13,147 bases of DNA from Thermoplasmata archaeon (lineage in GTDB: Archaea > Thermoplasmatota > Thermoplasmata > Thermoplasmatales > Thermoplasmataceae), in assembly GCA_021850835.1 (NCBI GenBank), contig JAJZKS010000021.1:1-13147 (forward strand), read 5' to 3'. Both the position numbers and the translations under genes were made by a program. Shown here piece after piece: positions 1 through 6,248 of this stretch. Position 1 is the stretch's first letter; every line of letters starts with the position of its first letter. The notes beneath the pieces were generated by a model that was not told the DNA's origin, ran no database searches, and saw only the letters and a program-made list of their open reading frames with translations.

Positions 1-45
1 TTTCTGTGTATATAGGAATGCTCCCCAGAGTTCATTTTTGCAAAC

Positions 46-582
46 CTATGATATGGTATACTGCAGACTTATGGTTGCTGAACCGGTAGATGTGCCAGTC
101 AGCTTGAATCCAAGATATTCTGCTGTCCCACTTGTGGTGAGATGGAGGGCAGTAGAAGTAACTCCTGTACCAAGCAAAACTGTACCTGATGGTGCAGTAC
201 CCGTAAATGTCTGGGAAGTGCTGCTGCCGTAAAGTGTAACTCCTGTAGGCAGGGTTCCATTTATCCAAACTGTGACTGAACCGGCAGAAGTGCTGCCATT
301 GTAAATTTCAAGGACATTGGTAAGGACCACGTATCCACTTCCAGGGACCGCATTAAGATAAACTGACATGTTTGTATAATGTTCATTATTGCCAGAGACC
401 CCGATATAATTGCTCTCATTTGCACTTAAATAACCTGGGCCGGAAGCAAGATAGACAACATTATTGGCAGTAGGCTGAAAATTCACAGTTATTCCGTTGT
501 TCACAACAACAGCTGCTGTAGCAACAGCTGGTAGAAGCAGTGCTAAAGCCATGGCGCTGATTACTAGTAATGATCGTCTCAT
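46..582 (-). CDS. secreted beta-rich surface protein of unknown function
   Basis: The protein has 178 aa. Residues 1-23 form a classic signal peptide: two Arg after Met, a hydrophobic core (LLVISAMALALLLPAV), then an ATA/AVVV site that suits cleavage after Ala23. The mature part is rich in Gly, Ser, Thr, Val and Asn, alternates polar and hydrophobic residues as beta-sandwich proteins do, and has no C-terminal membrane anchor. Four N-glycosylation sequons are visible (NES 55, NMS 71, NGS 95, NGT 108), consistent with an outward-facing glycoprotein. The frame can be extended ten residues upstream to 612, but I chose the ATG at 582: the signal peptide begins there, and the TATA-like CTTAAATAG at 612-620 would otherwise lie inside the gene. 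I do not recognise the family. A small cell-surface or filament subunit is possible (inference). It is divergent from the acyl-CoA dehydrogenase gene. Confidence 0.75.
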   Translation of the reverse strand: MRRSLLVISAMALALLLPAVATAAVVVNNGITVNFQPTANNVVYLASGPGYLSANESNYIGVSGNNEHYTNMSVYLNAVPGSGYVVLTNVLEIYNGSTSAGSVTVWINGTLPTGVTLYGSSTSQTFTGTAPSGTVLLGTGVTSTALHLTTSGTAEYLGFKLTGTSTGSATISLQYTIS

Positions 583-610
583 ATATATACTATTTAAAAG
601 ATAATCGCCC

Positions 611-620
611 ACTATTTAAG
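611..620 (-). promoter_or_regulatory. TATA-like box of the secreted protein gene
   Basis: On the minus strand this reads CTTAAATAGT, centred about 34 bp before the ATG at 582, so transcription should start a few bases upstream of that ATG. It argues against the longer reading from 612. A second similar string, CTTTTAAATAG (590-600), lies too close to serve the same start. Confidence 0.45.
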
Positions 621-686
621 ACTATGTGAATTTTTATTACATATTTTAACAAGTAAAACCAGAATAAAAGGCGTTTGCCGAAACAT

Positions 687-731
687 CTACTTTAGATATT
701 TGTCCAATTCAAGTTGAAACGACTAAAGTGG
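687..731. promoter_or_regulatory. nested dyads, possible operator
   Basis: An inner perfect palindrome TTCAAGTTGAA (708-718) lies between CTACTTTAG (687-695) and CTAAAGTGG (723-731), which are inverted copies with one mismatch. They sit in the intergenic space between the secreted-protein gene and the acyl-CoA dehydrogenase gene, upstream of the latter's TATA box. A binding site for a dimeric regulator is an inference from the symmetry only. Confidence 0.25.
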
Positions 732-782
732 GAATTTGACACCAAATGGTTCCTCTATAAGGCATCCTTACTCAGGAATAAA

Positions 783-797
783 TTTAATATTTAAAAA
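783..797 (+). promoter_or_regulatory. TATA-like box of the acyl-CoA dehydrogenase gene
   Basis: The string TTTAATATTTAAAA is centred about 25 bp upstream of the ATG at 814, as expected for a leaderless archaeal transcript. It lies inside the alternative reading that starts at TTG 736, which is one reason for preferring 814. Confidence 0.5.
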
Positions 798-813
798 TGG
801 TGTTGAATTGCCC

Positions 814-2451
814 ATGCAAAACAGATTCTCGGAGATTTTTCTCAGTAAGGGGATAAACTACTATGCTGCAGATAAGCCACTGCAGGAGGCATTGAATCAT
901 TTAGGCATCAAGGGGAAGCGCAATCTTCTTGAGCTGGGGCTGTACGTATCCTCAAAAATGATTGAATCTCTTGATTTCATAGACCATTTTGCAAAACCTG
1001 TCCTTCAAACCTGGAGTCTAATGGGTGAGAGGATAGACTATGTACGCGTATCTCCTGATCATGCTAAGGTGCTCCAGGAACTTCAGGAATATGAGGTAAT
1101 AAGAAGTATCAATGGGGAACCTTCTGATCTTATGAACCATTTCCTGACAGGTTATCTAATTTCTGACTCCGGAATCTTTTGCACGATGACACTCACTGCA
1201 CAGACCGCTTATATTGTGCAGAAATATGCAGACAGTAAACTAAAGGAAAGATTTCTAAGTAGGTTCTACAGACAAGAGAATCCATGGTACGGGGCAACTT
1301 TCTATACTGAAGTCCAGGGTGGAAGCGATTTAGCTGCAAACAGGACGTTTGCCAATGAAGAAAATGGGAAGATTCTTCTTTCAGGTAATGACAAGTATTT
1401 TGCGAGCGACTCAGGAATAGCGGATGCAGCTTTAGTCACTGGCAGATTCAAGGATTCGCCTGGTGGAGCCAAGGGAATTTCTTTATTCTTCGTTCCTTCC
1501 CATCTTGAGGACGGAACACCAAATTACTCAATAAGAAGATTAAAAAACAAGCTGGGGACAACTGCAGTTCCTACTGGAGAAGTGGAATTTGATGGGTCAG
1601 TTGCCTTCCAGATTGGCGACAGGAAAAATGGGATCTACTTAGCAATGGAAGCATTAGTCATTTCAAGAATTGATGATGCGATTGCTGCGGTCGGAATTGC
1701 AAGGAAAGCTCTCTGGGAAGCATTCCTATATACACAGAAAAGAAAGTCATTTGGAAAGAGGCTCGTTGATCATCCATTAATGAAGCGCGACCTAGTGGAG
1801 CTGGAAGTCTCCCTGGAATCTGCCCTTATATTATCACTGATCGCGGCAGATTCTTTCAACAAAGTGACTGATGTCAGGCCACCTTACAATGACGAATACC
1901 AACTGGCAAGAATCATTGCAAACATTGCAAAGACCATGTCTGCGGAAATAAGTGCACAAGTAACGAGGTATTCCATGGAGATTTTAGGTGGCATAGGCTT
2001 CCTGGAGGAGTTTCCAATGGCAAAATTCCACAGGGATTCTATCGTTACTTCCATTTGGGAAGGAACCAGCAACATACAGGCACTAGAAGTCCTGGAGGTT
2101 GTTCAGAAACGAGGTGGATTGGAACTATTTAATAAGTATCTTTGTGGGAAAATAAACGAGATGAATGATAAGGAATTTGCAGGAAAACTGGAAAAAGAAC
2201 TATCCTCCACAATGGGAAAAGTAAGATTTTGGTTTTCTTCTGATGAACCTGAATTCTATGCAAAAGAGGCCTTATTCCGGCTTGGGAATCTACTTGCTGC
2301 ATGTGAAATGGGACTAGTTGCACAAAACAATCCAGGCGGGGTCTTTTCCTTGAGTTCCCGGATCTTCTTAGAAAAGGTGGTTAATGGGAATTCCCTGAAT
2401 CACTCTAAAATTAATGAGAACTTGAAGGTTGTAAATTGGATGGGACAATGA
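814..2451 (+). CDS. AidB-like acyl-CoA dehydrogenase family flavoprotein
   Basis: The 545-aa protein belongs to the FAD-dependent acyl-CoA dehydrogenase superfamily. It fits the long AidB-like branch better than the classical beta-oxidation enzymes of about 380 aa; E. coli AidB has 541 aa. Positions below count from the ATG at 814. An AidB-like N-terminal helical part comes first. The FAD/substrate motif TEVQGGSDL is near residues 165-173. The middle beta domain reads GISLFFVPSHLEDG and RRLKNKLGT. The C-terminal helical domain has LGGIGFLEEFP and SIWEGTSNIQ, whose Glu (about residue 416) matches the acyl-CoA dehydrogenase catalytic base. A C-terminal extension of about 100 residues follows, as in AidB. 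The frame stays open upstream to TTG 736, but those 26 residues have no family counterpart and contain the TATA box. The gene stands alone, so the substrate cannot be inferred. It may oxidise an acyl-CoA, or act like AidB, whose role in alkylation resistance is not fully settled. Confidence 0.88.
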   Translation: MQNRFSEIFLSKGINYYAADKPLQEALNHLGIKGKRNLLELGLYVSSKMIESLDFIDHFAKPVLQTWSLMGERIDYVRVSPDHAKVLQELQEYEVIRSINGEPSDLMNHFLTGYLISDSGIFCTMTLTAQTAYIVQKYADSKLKERFLSRFYRQENPWYGATFYTEVQGGSDLAANRTFANEENGKILLSGNDKYFASDSGIADAALVTGRFKDSPGGAKGISLFFVPSHLEDGTPNYSIRRLKNKLGTTAVPTGEVEFDGSVAFQIGDRKNGIYLAMEALVISRIDDAIAAVGIARKALWEAFLYTQKRKSFGKRLVDHPLMKRDLVELEVSLESALILSLIAADSFNKVTDVRPPYNDEYQLARIIANIAKTMSAEISAQVTRYSMEILGGIGFLEEFPMAKFHRDSIVTSIWEGTSNIQALEVLEVVQKRGGLELFNKYLCGKINEMNDKEFAGKLEKELSSTMGKVRFWFSSDEPEFYAKEALFRLGNLLAACEMGLVAQNNPGGVFSLSSRIFLEKVVNGNSLNHSKINENLKVVNWMGQ

Positions 2452-2540
2452 ACGCCAAATCACTCAAAACTTCGAGTCTCTGTATCTTTTGATTGTTCTG
2501 TCTTGAAGAACATCCTTTGCAAGGAATTGTTTTCCTAAAA

Positions 2541-2552
2541 TTTAATATAAAT
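2541..2552 (+). promoter_or_regulatory. TATA-like box of the small membrane protein gene
   Basis: The string TTTAATATAAAT is centred about 30 bp before the ATG at 2577, which fits leaderless or near-leaderless transcription and supports that start over an upstream in-frame start at 2493. Confidence 0.5.
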
Positions 2553-2576
2553 CTTAGTGTTAAATATTCGTTTATT

Positions 2577-3095
2577 ATGAGCAACGCTACAACTGGTTTG
2601 AAGGCAGGAGTAGTTGCCGGTATAGTATATGGCATATTAGATGGGGTATTCGCATTTCTAGCTCTAATGGTATTCAAGAGCATTGTTATGGCTGAACTGC
2701 AGAAGGAAGCTTCTTCACTTGGTTCCATAGGCGGGATAACAATAAGCGCTCAGACACTATATAATGCAGCACTCGCCAGCGCTTTTGTTGTGAGCGTTGT
2801 GGTAGGAATTGTAGGAGGCTTGATCCTTGGGGCAATATTCGGAGCAGTTTACCATAGGGTACCCGGTCGCACTGCAACATACAAAGGAGTGGCTTTTGGA
2901 TTCATACTCTGGGTAATCCTAAACGTTCTGTTGGGGATAACCAACATTTTCACATACAACCTGACATATTACCTGTTTGGTATTGGTTGTGGGCTTGTCG
3001 CAGCCATGGTCTATGGATACCTTGTTGGTTTTCTCTTTGGAAAGTGGAATGTTGCGAATACACCAAAACCAGAAGAACTTCAGACATTCCCATAA
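2577..3095 (+). CDS. small four-helix membrane protein, unknown function
   Basis: The protein has 172 aa and is very hydrophobic, with four likely membrane helices at about residues 8-34, 64-93, 103-123 and 128-155. They are rich in Gly and Ala (for example GVVAGIVYGILDG and GIVGGLILGAIFGAVY), which suggests tight helix packing. A short polar loop, about 35-60, follows helix 1, and the C-terminal tail is polar with several prolines. No catalytic or metal-binding motif is visible. The frame is open back to 2493, but the ATG at 2577 has a TATA-like box at the right distance, and the added 28 residues would cover that promoter. It stands alone, downstream of the acyl-CoA dehydrogenase gene. I do not recognise a named family. 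Confidence 0.72.
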   Translation: MSNATTGLKAGVVAGIVYGILDGVFAFLALMVFKSIVMAELQKEASSLGSIGGITISAQTLYNAALASAFVVSVVVGIVGGLILGAIFGAVYHRVPGRTATYKGVAFGFILWVILNVLLGITNIFTYNLTYYLFGIGCGLVAAMVYGYLVGFLFGKWNVANTPKPEELQTFP

Positions 3096-3390
3096 TTTCA
3101 TTTTTAAGACATATATTATAAGGTATCTCAAGTTTTAACAAGCGACGATTTTCATAATTCCCTATTATTTCTCCCCAATTCGATGTTCGGTTCGACTATG
3201 AGATTGTACACAATTGGCCTTGAGGGCCATTGCAGAGTCTTAGGATCGGTTCTTCATATACAAGATTTCTAACACCGGAGAATTTCCTCCAGGCTGGAAT
3301 ATTGTGCTAACAATGTTCGATATTAGTCGGACATTTCATGGAATGTGAGTTGCCCTATTATATTAAAAAAATTCATTAGCCCCTAGTTTA
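3096..3390. other. gene-free stretch with an orphan TATA box and hairpins
   Basis: No convincing gene is visible. The stretch holds a TATA-like ATATATTATAAG (3111-3122) that serves no annotated gene. It also has an imperfect hairpin at 3211-3232 (CAAT.GGCC paired with GGCCATTG, one bulged T, loop TTGAG) and a hairpin at 3313-3334 (ATGTTCGA with TCGGACAT, one G-U pair, loop TATTAG). The HEPN gene's own promoter lies at the end. Short open stretches occur on both strands, but none has a supported start. Confidence 0.4.
3357..3368 (+). promoter_or_regulatory. TATA-like box of the HEPN gene
   Basis: The string TTATATTAAAAA is centred about 29 bp before the TTG at 3391. The spacing matches the other leaderless promoters here and supports the unusual TTG start. 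Confidence 0.45.
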
Positions 3391-3801
3391 TTGAAACTTC
3401 CATTGGATCCAAAGCCAGATCCTGAAAACTTAATTCAACAAAGCCGATTTTGCCTTAAGGAGGCCCAGAGACTAATCGGAGAGGGGAAATCAGTACTTGC
3501 AGCCATAGCCCTGCATGACCATTGCGAGTACCTGCTGAAGTATAGGATCTGTATAATGACCGGAAAACTTCCGGACACTCATTCTATTAGGGGATTGCTG
3601 CATCTCCTCAAAGACAATTCACCAATTATGGAACATCTGGTTGCAAACAGGAAGAATTTTTTCAATTTGGTTAAGATAGAGAGGGCTTACATTTACCCAA
3701 AGCTGTTCACTTCTCATTTTGATCTGGAACAACTCAAACCTCTGCTGCAATTCACTCAGGAGGTTTTCGACAGGGCACTTGGGGAGATCTCAATCAACTG
3801 A
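3391..3801 (+). CDS. orphan HEPN-domain protein
   Basis: The 136-aa, mostly helical protein matches the pattern of the archaeal/bacterial HEPN family (PF05168). A first helix (FCLKEAQRLIGEGK, 20-33) is followed by the characteristic second helix, in which a run of Ala/His residues precedes a Glu-Tyr-Leu-Leu-Lys core (LHDHCEYLLKYR, 41-52). Then come GKLPDTHSIRGLLHLL (58-73) and two more helices. HEPN proteins are commonly RNases or RNA-binding toxins that work with a nucleotidyltransferase (MNT) antitoxin. No MNT gene is adjacent, and the canonical R-x4-6-H RNase motif is not evident: Arg98 is followed by AYIYPKL with no His in range. It may therefore be a scaffold or substrate-binding version. 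The start is TTG, chosen from the TATA spacing. It lies in a gene-poor island next to a decayed transposase. Confidence 0.75.
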   Translation: MKLPLDPKPDPENLIQQSRFCLKEAQRLIGEGKSVLAAIALHDHCEYLLKYRICIMTGKLPDTHSIRGLLHLLKDNSPIMEHLVANRKNFFNLVKIERAYIYPKLFTSHFDLEQLKPLLQFTQEVFDRALGEISIN

Positions 3802-3808
3802 CATATCA

Positions 3809-3958
3809 TTATCTCAAGGAAACTGGCTGAGTGTAGCCATTATCCTTTTCCATTACCACTGCAGTTCCAATTTTAGCAGTATCAAATCCAGTTGACCGAA
3901 CGTCTTTTACTTCAGAATTATTGGAATGCTGGCAATACCACTTTATCCCATAGTCCAT
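3809..3958 (-). CDS. small open frame convergent with the HEPN gene, possibly a gene remnant
   Basis: A 49-codon frame runs from ATG 3958 to TAA 3809, and the same frame is open without a stop back to 4021 (70 codons). Its composition looks coding: a mix of charged, aromatic and hydrophobic residues, with GIKWYCQHS and GFDTAKIGTAVVMEKD among the stretches. No ATG, GTG or TTG lies in the upstream 21 codons, although those codons also look protein-like (DDEIKIYTEFLEQ). Either the true start is ATG 3958, weakly preceded by GGAACAGG, or this is the 3' end of a truncated gene. It ends eight bases from the stop of the HEPN gene. I recognise no family. Confidence 0.35.
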   Translation of the reverse strand: MDYGIKWYCQHSNNSEVKDVRSTGFDTAKIGTAVVMEKDNGYTQPVSLR

Positions 3959-4021
3959 TACCTGTTCCAGGAATTCGGTGTAAATTTTGATTTCGTCATC
4001 TCTAGGCCTCAGCCCGACAAT

Positions 4022-4366
4022 TTAACATAAAGGGCTTTAACAGTTAATGGAAAATATTGACTGAAGATATGAAATGTCATGGGATTCCTGCCATATCTCA
4101 TTTATTCATTTATCCAGCCTGCTGGAATAGTTTTCCAAAAATATTCAATAAACAGAGATGTGCCACCCCACATCCCTGAAAATCGTCGGGTGAAAACAGA
4201 TATGGTGGTATTATGAACCTTCTGCTCTAGTCATGAAATACCTTAAGGACATGAGGTGTGCCATTCATTTTGGCATCATCAAAGCTGAGGAGCTTGAAAG
4301 AAGGGACTGAAGGACCCCCTCACGCATTGATCTGAGAAGGAGGCACATCAGGAGATTAAATCATGC
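4022..4366. other. gene-free stretch, probable decayed sequence
   Basis: No intact gene is visible. Reading the minus strand gives a chain of protein-like segments broken by stops, for example KLLSFDDAKMNG and YLFSPDDFQ, so part of this may be decayed coding sequence downstream of the transposase remnant. An 11-bp string TTGACTGAAGA at 4057-4067 recurs in the same orientation at 4737-4747, roughly flanking the remnant. Confidence 0.3.
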
Positions 4367-4690
4367 TTAGATTCTTCCCATGATTATACGAAGTACCGCA
4401 TCAATCCTGTATGCCGTTGGAGATGAGCATCCCCTCTCCTCGAAGTATACAGGAATGCTTTAAATCCCCGGATCCTTCATGCTGAGTCTCGCAGCCCTCT
4501 CTATCAGTGCCTGAATGATCATGGCAACGAAATAGAGGAAGAGGAATGCCTCTATGCGCACAACATGAAAAGCACCGGCATACCAGCGTACTGGAATATC
4601 ATCTGTTCATGGCGTTTCTCCAGCATGGGCTGATACTTGTTTTTCGAGAGGACATCCATTGCATTCACATGCCAATCTGTTCGGAACATC
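4367..4690 (-). pseudogene. decayed 3' part of an IS4/IS1634-type transposase
   Basis: Translating the minus strand gives the C-terminal region of a DDE transposase in two frames. First comes HVNAMDVLSKNKYQPMLEKRHEQ (about 4675-4602). After a frameshift near 4593-4604 follow IEAFLFLYFVAMI and IQALIERAARLSMKDPGI (4555-4463), an in-frame TAA at 4460-4462, then SIPVYFEERGCSSPTAYRIDAVLR up to TAA 4367. The order KYQPxLEKRHEQ, then a hydrophobic FLYF..ALIER segment, then a short x-P-x-Y-x-E-E-R tail is what I know from IS4/IS1634-type transposases. The N-terminal half and the catalytic region are missing. It is a relic, not an active element. No terminal inverted repeats were found. Confidence 0.7.
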
Positions 4691-4736
4691 AATATCAACG
4701 AAAATCTTGCACTGTCACAAAACTTAAAGTATGATG

Positions 4737-4747
4737 TTGACTGAAGA
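4737..4747 (+). repeat. second copy of an 11-bp direct repeat
   Basis: TTGACTGAAGA here matches 4057-4067 exactly and in the same direction. The two copies lie on either side of the transposase remnant, about 680 bp apart. They could be a target duplication or element-end sequence, or chance. Confidence 0.3.
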
Positions 4748-4810
4748 GATTTTGTCTGATTCTTGTGTGCAAACCTATCTATAAGCAGTTAGCAGAAGTG
4801 TTTTAGCTCC

Positions 4811-4818
4811 ATAAAAAC
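4811..4818 (+). promoter_or_regulatory. TATA-like box of the ICL/PEP-mutase-like gene
   Basis: ATAAAAAC here would place the transcript start near 4840 and keep the ribosome site at 4863 within the leader. A second candidate, GTTAAATCTTAAG (4836-4848), would give a start after that site, so it is less likely. Confidence 0.3.
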
Positions 4819-4862
4819 TACTCTCTTTCCAAACTGTTAAATCTTAAGTACCTGAGGTTGTT

Positions 4863-4867
4863 GGAGG
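4863..4867 (+). promoter_or_regulatory. Shine-Dalgarno site that fixes the ATG at 4876
   Basis: GGAGG followed by TT lies eight bases before ATG 4876. It excludes the in-frame TTG codons at 4858 and 4861, which overlap or precede the site. Most other genes here appear leaderless, so this gene is presumably transcribed with a short leader. Confidence 0.65.
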
Positions 4868-4875
4868 TTAAGTTT

Positions 4876-5736
4876 ATGCCTGAAAAAGACGAATCACTGG
4901 AACTCCAGATCAAACAGGCCAGACAGTTCAAGTCGCAGCACAGGTTAGGCAATTTCTTTGTCATACCCAATGCATGGGATGTACCAAGTGCAAGGATATT
5001 CGAAGAGGCGGGTTTCTCGTCGATTGCGACTTCAAGTGCAGGCATGCTGGTTTCTCTTGGATACAGTGATGGGGAATCGATCCCAAAGCGTGAATTTGTC
5101 TCTGCGGTAAAAAGGATCACAATGGCCCTGAGTGCCCCTTTAAGTGTGGATATGGTATCAGGTTTCGGCAGGTCTCCTTCACAGGTTGTGAAATCTGTCA
5201 ATGGTATCATTGAGACAGGTGCAGTGGGGATCAACATAGAGGACGTTGACTTTGCAAGGAATCGTCTTGTTGACCCGGAAATACAGATCAGGAAAATTGC
5301 TGCCTTGTTGGCTCTGAAAGATGAAACTGGGATACCTTTTGTCATAAATGCCAGGACAGATGCATTTTCACACAGAAGTGGAATGGATCTAGAATCGGGC
5401 CTTGAGGAGGCAATTATAAGGTCGGAGAGGTACATAGAAGCTGGAGCAGATTGTGTTTATCCAATGGGGTTGACCGATTTTGCCTCTATCTCTCATTTTG
5501 TCAAATCAGTGAAATTTCCGATTAACCTTATGATCAGAAAAGGGTTGCCTCCAATCAGTGACTTGAAAAAACTAGGGGTAACAAGGCTGAGTTTTGGTCC
5601 CAGCGCATCATATGCCGTAATGGGTTTATTGTTGCGTATAGGAAAGGAGATTCTTGAAAAGGACAACTTTAACCTCCTGATTGAAGGTGCTATAAATTAT
5701 GAAATGCTGAATTCACTAGTGGACAGAAAGGAGTGA
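4876..5736 (+). CDS. isocitrate lyase/PEP mutase superfamily enzyme
   Basis: The 286-aa protein follows the PEP_mutase/ICL TIM-barrel pattern (PF13714 type) from end to end. Seen in order are PNAWDVPSARIFEEAGF (31-47), TSSAG (52-56), GYSDGE (62-67), VDMVSGFG (91-98), GINIEDVDF (118-126), NARTDAF (158-164), EAGADCVYPMGL (188-199) and a late SFGPSASYA (239-247). Known members cleave or form C-C or P-C bonds in small 2-oxo or hydroxy acids: methylisocitrate lyase, oxaloacetate decarboxylase, PEP phosphonomutase. The KKCGH signature of true isocitrate and methylisocitrate lyases is absent, so those activities are unlikely. The second metal-binding acid of the D-x-D/E motif is Val94, which is unusual. 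No phosphonate genes lie nearby. The start is set by the GGAGG site. An oxaloacetate decarboxylase-like role is the simplest guess, but the substrate is unknown. Confidence 0.82.
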   Translation: MPEKDESLELQIKQARQFKSQHRLGNFFVIPNAWDVPSARIFEEAGFSSIATSSAGMLVSLGYSDGESIPKREFVSAVKRITMALSAPLSVDMVSGFGRSPSQVVKSVNGIIETGAVGINIEDVDFARNRLVDPEIQIRKIAALLALKDETGIPFVINARTDAFSHRSGMDLESGLEEAIIRSERYIEAGADCVYPMGLTDFASISHFVKSVKFPINLMIRKGLPPISDLKKLGVTRLSFGPSASYAVMGLLLRIGKEILEKDNFNLLIEGAINYEMLNSLVDRKE

Positions 5737-5848
5737 AAACAAACATTATAAAATATGCTATGAGCCAGTGGGAAATCAAAAGAACAATGAATCCTGCATA
5801 TCAAGCTAACTTAATTCCACGAATCCACTTCCCGCATCTGGATACGTC

Positions 5849-6190
5849 TCATTCAAATGCTGAAGGATCAAAGACTGTTCTGATATAATTTATCCTCCCA
5901 CTCTCAACTTTGTACCAGGAACTCATGTATACGGTCTTACCAGAAGTTGTGAAATCATACATGAGTCCAACATCTTCTCCATCCACAAACATTTTCAGGA
6001 TTTTATATTTACCATGGTAACGCTTCAACATGTTCGTGAAATCCTTTGGCTTGCCAAAATTCTCCCCAGCCGGCCCGATTATCCTTACATCCTCCGCAAT
6101 GAGTCCTGCTGCGAGGTCAAAATCCTGGGAATCCAGAGCGCTTACATATTCCTTTACTACTTTTTCCGGTTTGCTTGACATTTTTGCCAT
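5849..6190 (-). CDS. NTF2/SnoaL-like small protein
   Basis: The 113-aa protein has the layout of the NTF2-like/SnoaL fold. An N-terminal helix (KPEKVVKEYVSALDSQDFDLAAGLI, 7-31) leads into AEDVRIIGPAG, a typical first strand after the helices. Alternating strands follow, including KMFVDGEDVGLMYDF (66-80), TVYMSSWYKVESGRINYIRTVFD (86-108). The fold serves as isomerase, dehydratase, binding domain or polyketide cyclase, so the function cannot be named. The frame is open to TTG 6256, overlapping the preceding gene, but AGGTGAT at 6194-6200 sits three bases before ATG 6190 and decides the start. It lies 58 bp downstream of the MDR oxidoreductase on the same strand and is probably co-transcribed with it. 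Confidence 0.8.
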   Translation of the reverse strand: MAKMSSKPEKVVKEYVSALDSQDFDLAAGLIAEDVRIIGPAGENFGKPKDFTNMLKRYHGKYKILKMFVDGEDVGLMYDFTTSGKTVYMSSWYKVESGRINYIRTVFDPSAFE

Positions 6191-6193
6191 TTT

Positions 6194-6200
6194 ATCACCT
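6194..6200 (-). promoter_or_regulatory. Shine-Dalgarno site for the NTF2-like gene
   Basis: AGGTGAT on the minus strand is complementary to the usual archaeal 16S rRNA 3' end and lies three bases before ATG 6190. As the second gene of an operon it needs a ribosome site, unlike the leaderless first genes. Confidence 0.7.
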
Positions 6201-6248
6201 ATTCTCCTTCTGCCATCTGCCCAAAAGATGAGTCTCTTTGCACTCCGT

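Noticed and set aside
736..813. 26-residue N-terminal extension of the acyl-CoA dehydrogenase from TTG 736
   Set aside because: It has no counterpart in the AidB-like family, would contain the TATA box, and ATG 814 gives the family's usual length.
2493..2576. 28-residue extension of the small membrane protein
   Set aside because: It covers a well-placed TATA-like box for ATG 2577 and adds a polar, non-membrane start that does not fit the rest of the protein.
3184..3273. 29-codon plus-strand frame upstream of the HEPN gene
   Set aside because: It is very short, has no start signal, and the opposite strand also reads as protein-like there, so neither can be called a gene.
4546..4734. plus-strand frame of 62 codons
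   Set aside because: It is the antisense shadow of the transposase remnant, which reads sensibly on the minus strand, and it has no promoter.
5765..5890. 41-codon plus-strand frame between the ICL-like gene and the NTF2-like gene
   Set aside because: Its end overlaps the NTF2-like gene, no ribosome site or correctly spaced TATA box precedes it, and nothing in it suggests a domain.
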